Shown: in pieces, positions 14,433 through 19,078 of the stretch | How positions within the stretch are numbered: the stretch's first letter is position 1 | Layout: every line of letters begins with the position of its first letter | From: an uncultured Alphaproteobacteria bacterium | GTDB taxonomy: Bacteria; Pseudomonadota; Alphaproteobacteria; Caulobacterales; Hyphomonadaceae | Length of the DNA: 19,078 bases | Reading direction: 5' to 3' | Assembly (NCBI GenBank): GCA_903831485.1 | Contig: CAIKXW010000451.1 | Location: 1-19,078, forward strand | Made by a program: the position numbers and the translations under genes | The notes under the pieces: model-generated | Seen by the model: only the letters and a program-made list of their open reading frames with translations | Told to the model about the DNA's origin: nothing | The model's database searches: none

Positions 14433-15380
14433 ATGCCGGCAGTGATGCGCGTTGATCCCAAGACCATCTTTACCCCCGACGAGTGGGCGCGGGTTTCGCG
14501 CCAGTCGGCGTGGAAGGGCCCTGCCCTTGTGGCGTTTGCGTGGGCCGTGATCATTGGGGCGGGCGCGTTATTCATCTATGCGCCGAACCCGGCGACGTAT
14601 CTGCTTGCAGTTATGCTGATCGGGGCGCGGCAGCTGGGGCTGGCGATCCTTGAGCATGAGGCGGCGCATGGGACGCTGCATCCGAATGCGAGGCTGAATG
14701 ACTGGCTGGCGGAATGGCTGTGCGGCGGGCCGGTCGGCGGGAGCCTCAAGCGCTATCGGCCCTATCATCTGACGCACCACAAATACACGGAACAGGCGGA
14801 GGATCCGGACCTGGTCCTGTCGCGTCCGTTTCCAGTGACGCGCGGATCGCTGTGGCGGAAATTCGTGCGCGACCTGACGGGGCAGACTTTCTACAAGCAG
14901 CGGATCGCGCCGTTCATCGCGCAGCTGGGCGGCAAGACGCGCAAGCCGCCGCGTGTGCCCGACAATCCAGGGCTGCGGTTCTGGATGGTGCAGGCGGTGA
15001 TCTTCGGCGTGACGACGGCGCTGGGGTACTGGTGGGCGTGGTTGGCGCTATGGATCGTGCCGATGGCGACGTGGTTTCCGGTGGTGACGCGGCTGCGCGC
15101 GATGGGCGAGCATGCGATGGTCAACACGCAGGAAGATCCGTTCACACATGCGCGGACGACGCTGGCCAATCCGATCGAGCGGCTGCTGATCGCGCCGTTC
15201 TGGGTGCACTATCACTGCGAGCACCACTGCTTCATGTTTGTGCCGTGCTACAATCTCGAGAAGACTCACGAGCTTCTGATGCAGAAGGGCTTTCGCGAGC
15301 GCATGCGGATCACGCGCGGGTATGCCGAGGTGTTGAGGCGGTGCGGGTCGAAGGCTGACGCGGCTGCGAGCCCCGCATGA
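14433..15380 (+). CDS. Membrane fatty acid desaturase
   Basis: The 315-residue protein has the three histidine boxes of membrane di-iron desaturases: HEAAH at 75-79 (with a further H at 83), HLTHH at 112-116, and HCEHH at 261-265. Hydrophobic segments at about 30-50, 55-72, 183-200 and 203-215 hold them at the cytoplasmic face. The enzyme introduces a double bond, or otherwise oxidises, a lipid acyl chain, with electrons from an outside donor. Close subfamily (acyl-lipid desaturase, or beta-carotene-like hydroxylase/desaturase) cannot be fixed; length and box spacing suit an acyl desaturase. The ATG at 14433 is preceded by AGGG; a second ATG at 14445 is possible. Its TGA overlaps the start of a TetR gene as ATGA, suggesting joint control of membrane lipid composition. 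Confidence 0.87.
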   Translation: MPAVMRVDPKTIFTPDEWARVSRQSAWKGPALVAFAWAVIIGAGALFIYAPNPATYLLAVMLIGARQLGLAILEHEAAHGTLHPNARLNDWLAEWLCGGPVGGSLKRYRPYHLTHHKYTEQAEDPDLVLSRPFPVTRGSLWRKFVRDLTGQTFYKQRIAPFIAQLGGKTRKPPRVPDNPGLRFWMVQAVIFGVTTALGYWWAWLALWIVPMATWFPVVTRLRAMGEHAMVNTQEDPFTHARTTLANPIERLLIAPFWVHYHCEHHCFMFVPCYNLEKTHELLMQKGFRERMRITRGYAEVLRRCGSKADAAASPA

Positions 15381-16000
15381 GCGCACGTGCGCGGCCGGCC
15401 CGCGAGGCGCGAACCTATGGCGAGGAAACGCGGGAGCTGATCCTCAAGGCGGCCGAGAAGCTGTTTGCAGCAAAGGGCCTGCAAAGCGTTTCGATGCAGG
15501 ACATTGCGGACGAGGCCGGCGTCTCGCGCGCGACTGTGTTCAACCAGTTCGGGTCGAAGATCCTGTTGCTCGATGCGATCACGGCGCGATCGCTCGAGAG
15601 CTATCGCGCGATGCTAGGCGCGGCGCTCGCAGATGAAGAGGCGCCGACGACCACCCTGCTCCGCCGCCTGTTCAGGCAGATGGGCAAGGGAATTGCCGGC
15701 AACCGGAATCTCTACCGCGAAGTGTTCGTGGAGATCCGCAAGGTGTCGATGGGGCTGGACGACGAAGGCGCGTCGCCAGGCCTCAAGCGCGAGACGTTCG
15801 GCCTTCTCACGACGATCTTTGAGCGGGGCCAGGAACGCGGCGACATTTCCCGGGCGGCTTCGGCGGAAGTGCTGGCGACGGCTTTCGACAGCTTGCTGTC
15901 CGGGGCGGTTATCCAGTGGCTGCATGCGCAGCGGCGCGGGAGCCTGCCAACACTTCTGGAGTCGCTGATCGACGTCTTCCTCGATGGTGCTGCGGCCTGA
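15377..16000 (+). CDS. TetR/AcrR family transcriptional regulator
   Basis: The 207-residue protein has the N-terminal TetR DNA-binding domain: ELILKAAEKLFAAKGLQSVS at 20-39 leads into the helix-turn-helix MQDIADEAGVSRATVFNQFGSK at about 40-61. The remaining alpha-helical part is the ligand-binding and dimer domain, which cannot be assigned a ligand. The ATG at 15377 overlaps the desaturase stop (ATGA), so the two are translated together. The simplest reading is a repressor of its own desaturase operon, sensing a lipid or acyl-CoA; this is inference from gene order. A palindrome at 14322-14334 is a candidate site. The TonB-dependent receptor starts 128 bases downstream on the same strand and could be a further target. 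Confidence 0.9.
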   Translation: MSARARPAREARTYGEETRELILKAAEKLFAAKGLQSVSMQDIADEAGVSRATVFNQFGSKILLLDAITARSLESYRAMLGAALADEEAPTTTLLRRLFRQMGKGIAGNRNLYREVFVEIRKVSMGLDDEGASPGLKRETFGLLTTIFERGQERGDISRAASAEVLATAFDSLLSGAVIQWLHAQRRGSLPTLLESLIDVFLDGAAA

Positions 16001-16128
16001 GGGCGGCCAGTTCACAACGAAGTCATGTCGAGGCGTGAGCGGGGCGTTGCATCGGGCACAGAATTAGACTGTAGTCCATTTGTCGGCTCGTCCCCCAACC
16101 CAGAGCCGGCGCCGGGACGAAACGCCTT

Positions 16129-18234
16129 ATGCACGGACGTAAATTCCGGAAAGGGAGACAGACCGAGCCATCGGCCTGTCTCCTGATTCCGCTCGCCTTC
16201 ATGCTCGCTTCAGGACCGGCCTTCGCCCAGCAGGCGGGGCAGTCGCCGGCAGCGCAATCCTATGCGGCGGATTTCTTCGCGCCGTTCAATCCGGTGACAG
16301 CGGAGGACATGATCCGTCGCCTGCCGGGTTTCTCGCTTGATGGCGGGGACGACCGGCGCGGGTTTGCGGGCGCTGCGGGCAATGTGCTGATCAATGGCGA
16401 GCGGCCGAGCTCGAAGACAGCATTGGCGGAGCAGCTGTCGCGCATTTCGGCGCGTGATGTGTTGCGCATCGACATCCGGGTCGGCGGCGGCGACGGCACG
16501 GACGTTTCCGGCCAGACGATGATCGCGGATGTGCGGCTGCGCCCGCGCGAAGCGGGGGCCACAAACACATTCGTTGCGCAGGCGAGCCAGCTCAATCCGT
16601 CGGAAAGCATCAACCCCCTGATCGTGCTCACCAGCGGGTTCAAGGCGGGCGATGTGAATGTGAACCTTGCGCTGCAGGCGCAGCCTTCGCGGCGCGGGCG
16701 GATCGAATACGAGAAGGAGACGCGCAGCGGCACAGGCGCACTCGTTTCCCAGGGCCCGGAACTCCTGCAGGGCAGCTATTGGGAATACCGGATGAGCGGT
16801 CGGGCCAGCTGGAAGGCGGGCGAGAGCGACGCGTTCAACGTGAACCTGCAGGGGACGCCTTCGCGCGACGGGCGGCATACGTTTTCGCAGACCTACAATG
16901 CGGCCGGCGCACTGACGCAAATCGACGACAGCAAGGTGACCGGCGACGACGCCTGGGCTCTGGAAGCGGGCGGCGACTGGGAGCATCGGCTGTCGCCGGA
17001 CGCTTCGTTCAAGCTGATCGGCCTCGCGAGCGGGCGGCATACGGGATCGTCCGAACGCTATTCGACGAACTTTACGGCGGGGGGATTCCGCAACACCTTC
17101 ATCGAACGTTCGGCTGACAGCGGGGAGTATGTCGCGCGCGGCGTGATGTCGTGGAAGCCGTTGAAGGACCATGCGATCGACTGGGGCGGCGAGATTGCGT
17201 TCAACTATCTCGACAGCAATCTCGACGTGCGGGTGCAGACACCGCTTGCGACGATCGATGCGACGCCGCCGGTTGCGAACACGCGCGTTGAAGAGGAACG
17301 CGCCGAAGTGTTCGTCAGCGATGTGTGGCAGGCGGGGCCAGGGCTGCGCATCGAGGCGGGCGTCACGGTGGAAACCTCGATTATCACTCAGTCTGGCGAT
17401 GGCGCGCAGGAGCGCGATTTCACCTATGTCAAACCGCGCATCGGCGCGACGTGGTCGGCCGATAGCGCCAACCAGCTGCGCTTCCTGTTCGAGCGTGACG
17501 TGAGCCAGCTCGACTTCACCGAGTTCGCCAGTGTCGTGTCGCTGTTCGACGGTACGGTGGATCTGGGCAATCCCGACCTCGAGCCCGAGCGGACGTGGCG
17601 CTCGACGCTCGAGTGGGAACACCGCTTCGGCGCCAAGGGTGTGGTGACGTTGTCGGCCTTCCATGACGAGGTTGAAGCGGTGCAGGACCAGATACCGCTC
17701 GCCGGCCTGTTCGACGGACCCGGCAATCTTGGAGATGGGCGGCGCACCGGCGTGAGGCTGGACGCGACGGCTCCGCTGGACATGCTGGGGCTGGTCGGCG
17801 GGGAGCTTCGCCTCAAGGGCATGGCGCAGGAAAGCAGCGTGACCGATCCGGTGACCGGCGCCACGCGGCGATTTTCGGATGAGCCGGACTGGACGTATTC
17901 CGTCGACGTGCGCCAGGCGCTGCCTGATCTCAAGCTTGCCTGGGGTGCGCTTTATGAGCGTGCGGATGAGGTCGACCAGTACCGCCTGCGGGAGCTTCGC
18001 ACGACGGGATGGGACGAGGCCAACTTCGATGTCTATCTCGAGACGACCGCGATCACCGGTCTGATCGTGCGGTTCACTGTGGCGGATGTGTTCCTGCCGC
18101 AGGAGATTCGCGAACGGCAGTTCTTCACGCCGGACCGGGGCGCCTCCGCCCTCCCCTCATCCATCGAGACGCGGGCGGCGACGGGCGGCTTTGGCACACG
18201 GTCGTATGCGATCCGCGTGTCTGGAAGGTTCTAG
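16129..18234 (+). CDS. TonB-dependent outer-membrane receptor
   Basis: The 701-residue protein has a basic N-terminus and a hydrophobic signal ending in GPAFAQQ, with predicted cleavage after residue 33. A plug domain follows at about 45-145: FNPVTAEDMIRRLPGFSLD and NVLINGERPSSK are typical plug segments. The rest alternates polar and hydrophobic strands with aromatic girdles, and the protein ends in SYAIRVSGRF, with the terminal Phe needed for outer-membrane assembly. The ligand is unknown; such receptors import iron chelates, cobalamin, sugars or other large solutes with energy from TonB-ExbBD. Length is normal. No TonB box is obvious. The start at 16129 has a GGGA-like site upstream. It follows the TetR gene on the same strand but after 128 bases, so it may have its own promoter. 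A terminator follows directly. Confidence 0.9.
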   Translation: MHGRKFRKGRQTEPSACLLIPLAFMLASGPAFAQQAGQSPAAQSYAADFFAPFNPVTAEDMIRRLPGFSLDGGDDRRGFAGAAGNVLINGERPSSKTALAEQLSRISARDVLRIDIRVGGGDGTDVSGQTMIADVRLRPREAGATNTFVAQASQLNPSESINPLIVLTSGFKAGDVNVNLALQAQPSRRGRIEYEKETRSGTGALVSQGPELLQGSYWEYRMSGRASWKAGESDAFNVNLQGTPSRDGRHTFSQTYNAAGALTQIDDSKVTGDDAWALEAGGDWEHRLSPDASFKLIGLASGRHTGSSERYSTNFTAGGFRNTFIERSADSGEYVARGVMSWKPLKDHAIDWGGEIAFNYLDSNLDVRVQTPLATIDATPPVANTRVEEERAEVFVSDVWQAGPGLRIEAGVTVETSIITQSGDGAQERDFTYVKPRIGATWSADSANQLRFLFERDVSQLDFTEFASVVSLFDGTVDLGNPDLEPERTWRSTLEWEHRFGAKGVVTLSAFHDEVEAVQDQIPLAGLFDGPGNLGDGRRTGVRLDATAPLDMLGLVGGELRLKGMAQESSVTDPVTGATRRFSDEPDWTYSVDVRQALPDLKLAWGALYERADEVDQYRLRELRTTGWDEANFDVYLETTAITGLIVRFTVADVFLPQEIRERQFFTPDRGASALPSSIETRAATGGFGTRSYAIRVSGRF

Positions 18235-18242
18235 AAACGGAA

Positions 18243-18267
18243 ACGGCCCGCCTTGGCGGCGGGCCGT
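18243..18267 (+). terminator. Strong hairpin after the TonB-dependent receptor
   Basis: ACGGCCCGCC at 18243-18252 and GGCGGGCCGT at 18258-18267 form a perfect 10-bp stem with a 5-base loop, eight bases after the receptor stop. The following GTTGTCTC has only a weak T content. It lies between convergent genes, so it may stop transcription from both sides. Confidence 0.8.
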
Positions 18268-18298
18268 GTTGTCTCAAACTGCGCTGAGCGTGCGTCGC

Positions 18299-18829
18299 TC
18301 AGAACTGGAACAGGGCCGAGAGGCTGAACGCGTCGATCTCACCATCGTCGGGCTCGTAGCGGGTGTATTCCAGGCGAAGCTTCGTGAAGGGGATCGGGCT
18401 CAGCGCAATGCCGGCGCCGTAAGCGAGGCCAGCGCCGTCCTCTGAGGCGATCGTTGTGCCGTTGAGATCGGCCTCGATTGACAGATCGGCGTAGCCAGCG
18501 CGCGCGAACACATCGCCGACCAGCGGGATTGGCAGCCAGCCGACGGCGAACACGCCGTACTCGCTGTCGAGACCGACGCTGACTTCCTGGCCGAGCACGT
18601 TGAAATTGTCGTCCTGGATGCCGATGGCGAACTCGCCCTCGACGCCAAAGAAGGTATTCGCCTTGAAGCCCGCGCGGCCAAGGATCGCGCCGAGGGCTAC
18701 ATCCTCGCCGCTTGCTTCGGCGGTAAAGATCGTTGCTCCGGCGCCGGCGTAGACCTGCGCGGAGGCTGCGGGCGCAAGAAGCGCTGCAGCGCCCAGTCCG
18801 CCCGCCGCTGCAAGGAGAGTGCGTTTCAT
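18299..18829 (-). CDS. Small outer-membrane beta-barrel protein (OmpA-like/opacity type)
   Basis: The 176-residue protein begins MKRTLLAAAGGLGAAALLAP with signal cleavage predicted after ASA at 22-24. The mature part, starting QVYAGAGATIFTAE, consists of alternating strands (FFGVEGEFAIGI, YGVFAVGWLPI, VFARAGYADLSIEA, GLAYGAGIALSPI, KLRLEYTRYEP) and ends in SLSALFQF with the C-terminal Phe of outer-membrane barrels. An 8-stranded barrel of the OmpA/opacity/porin-family type is likely. There is no OmpA peptidoglycan-binding domain. Function is probably structural; specific role unknown. The start at 18829 was chosen over a frame running to 19063 because the signal peptide begins here and GGGGAC lies 5 bases upstream. 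It converges on the TonB receptor. Confidence 0.88.
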   Translation of the reverse strand: MKRTLLAAAGGLGAAALLAPAASAQVYAGAGATIFTAEASGEDVALGAILGRAGFKANTFFGVEGEFAIGIQDDNFNVLGQEVSVGLDSEYGVFAVGWLPIPLVGDVFARAGYADLSIEADLNGTTIASEDGAGLAYGAGIALSPIPFTKLRLEYTRYEPDDGEIDAFSLSALFQF

Positions 18830-18960
18830 GTGATGTCCCCAATTGCACGCCGCCGAGCCCGGCGCGGGGAGTCTATCGGCAGGAGCGGCCACGGCAAGCG
18901 GCATCGGCGTGACATTGAAGACAGGCGGCGCTTCCCGGAGCGTATGATGCCGGCCGGCGA

Positions 18961-19078
18961 CTAGTGTCCTGAACCAGAAGTTCGCTGGCTTTTCGGTTTT
19001 GGAGTGTTTCGGAGACAGAAGCGCTCGATCGAGGCGAGGATGTCGTCGGCAGATTTTGTCCACCTGAAGGGTTTTGGA
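18961..19078 (-). CDS. IS630-type transposase, C-terminal end (partial)
   Basis: The last 39 codons of a minus-strand frame are in the window; the rest lies beyond base 19078. The residues read PKPFRWTKSADDILASIERF, then CLRNTP and a short tail ending SGSGH before TAG. The PFxWTKsADdIL-SIxRF block is the typical C-terminal end of IS630-family DDE transposases. The active-site residues lie outside the window, so activity cannot be judged. The stop codon appears to be made at the element boundary (bases 18961-18963). Family assignment comes from memory of the tail motif. Confidence 0.75.
   Translation of the reverse strand, partial: PKPFRWTKSADDILASIERFCLRNTPKPKSQRTSGSGH
18964..19078. mobile_element. 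End of an IS630-family insertion sequence (partial)
   Basis: The transposase reading frame runs to within a few bases of GTGTCCTGAACCAGAAGTT, which probably is the terminal inverted repeat. It is preceded by CTAG; IS630 elements insert at TA and duplicate it, so TA at 18962-18963 is the likely target copy. The other end is outside the window. The exact boundary is inferred. Confidence 0.55.

Noticed and set aside
16065..16078. Short dyad GACTGTAGTC before the TonB-dependent receptor as an operator
   Set aside because: Arms are only 4 bp and the flanks do not extend the symmetry; too weak to annotate.
16210..17664. Long minus-strand open frame (484 codons) opposite the TonB-dependent receptor
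   Set aside because: Arg/Ala/His-rich shadow without motifs; the receptor has a signal peptide, plug and terminal Phe.
1..19078. CRISPR arrays, tRNA or rRNA genes
   Set aside because: No regularly spaced direct repeats and no cloverleaf or rRNA-like sequence were seen anywhere in the window.

Overview
The window looks like a chromosome segment from a GC-rich alphaproteobacterium, most likely Hyphomonadaceae or another Caulobacterales-type lineage. The basis is a clear CtrA cell-cycle regulator, with the conserved winged-helix domain and a C-terminal Ala-Ala, next to flagellar genes. Lipoprotein hydrolases, a DUF2189 membrane protein, a DUF4112 protein and a TonB-dependent receptor fit the same kind of genome. 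Taxonomy is inferred from protein resemblance, not from a search.

Layout. (1) 1-2048, + strand: the 3' end of flhA, then flhF and flhG, which control flagellar placement and number. flhG ends at a strong hairpin facing a convergent 84-residue unknown gene. (2) 2368-6981: an accessory block between two flagellar groups. It holds a gene-free stretch rich in inverted repeats, an alpha/beta hydrolase of low G+C (looks acquired), a short remnant that resembles the start of a SnoaL/NTF2-fold gene, then a PECR-like short-chain dehydrogenase and a Rieske ring-hydroxylating oxygenase alpha subunit. (3) 6982-9108, - strand: fliI and fliJ, overlapping by 4 bases, plus a small unknown gene. (4) 9109-10131: a dense regulatory region shared by fliI and ctrA, then ctrA and its terminator. 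(5) 10146-14301: DUF4112 protein, DUF3089 lipase-like lipoprotein, DUF2189 membrane protein with a TTG start set by a strong Shine-Dalgarno, and a secretory-lipase-type lipoprotein. (6) 14433-18234: fatty acid desaturase and TetR regulator coupled by ATGA, then a TonB-dependent receptor and its terminator. (7) 18299-19078: a small outer-membrane beta-barrel protein and the C-terminal end of an IS630-type transposase running off the window.

How the genes work together. FlhA, FlhF, FlhG, FliI and FliJ belong to the flagellar export and placement machinery. CtrA is the master regulator that, in Caulobacterales, switches on early flagellar genes, so the shared fliI-ctrA control region makes sense. 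The SDR/Rieske pair looks like a small catabolic module of unknown substrate. The desaturase/TetR pair looks like a self-regulated membrane-lipid module. Three separate alpha/beta hydrolases, two of them lipoproteins, suggest ester or lipid use at the envelope.

I did not find a clearly new multi-gene system. The signals most worth a second look are the fliI-ctrA intergenic region (four GANTC sites, five TTAA sites, four CTGAAA hexamers, one 16-bp palindrome), the FlhF with altered GTPase motifs, and the low-G+C hydrolase island beside the truncated SnoaL-like remnant.
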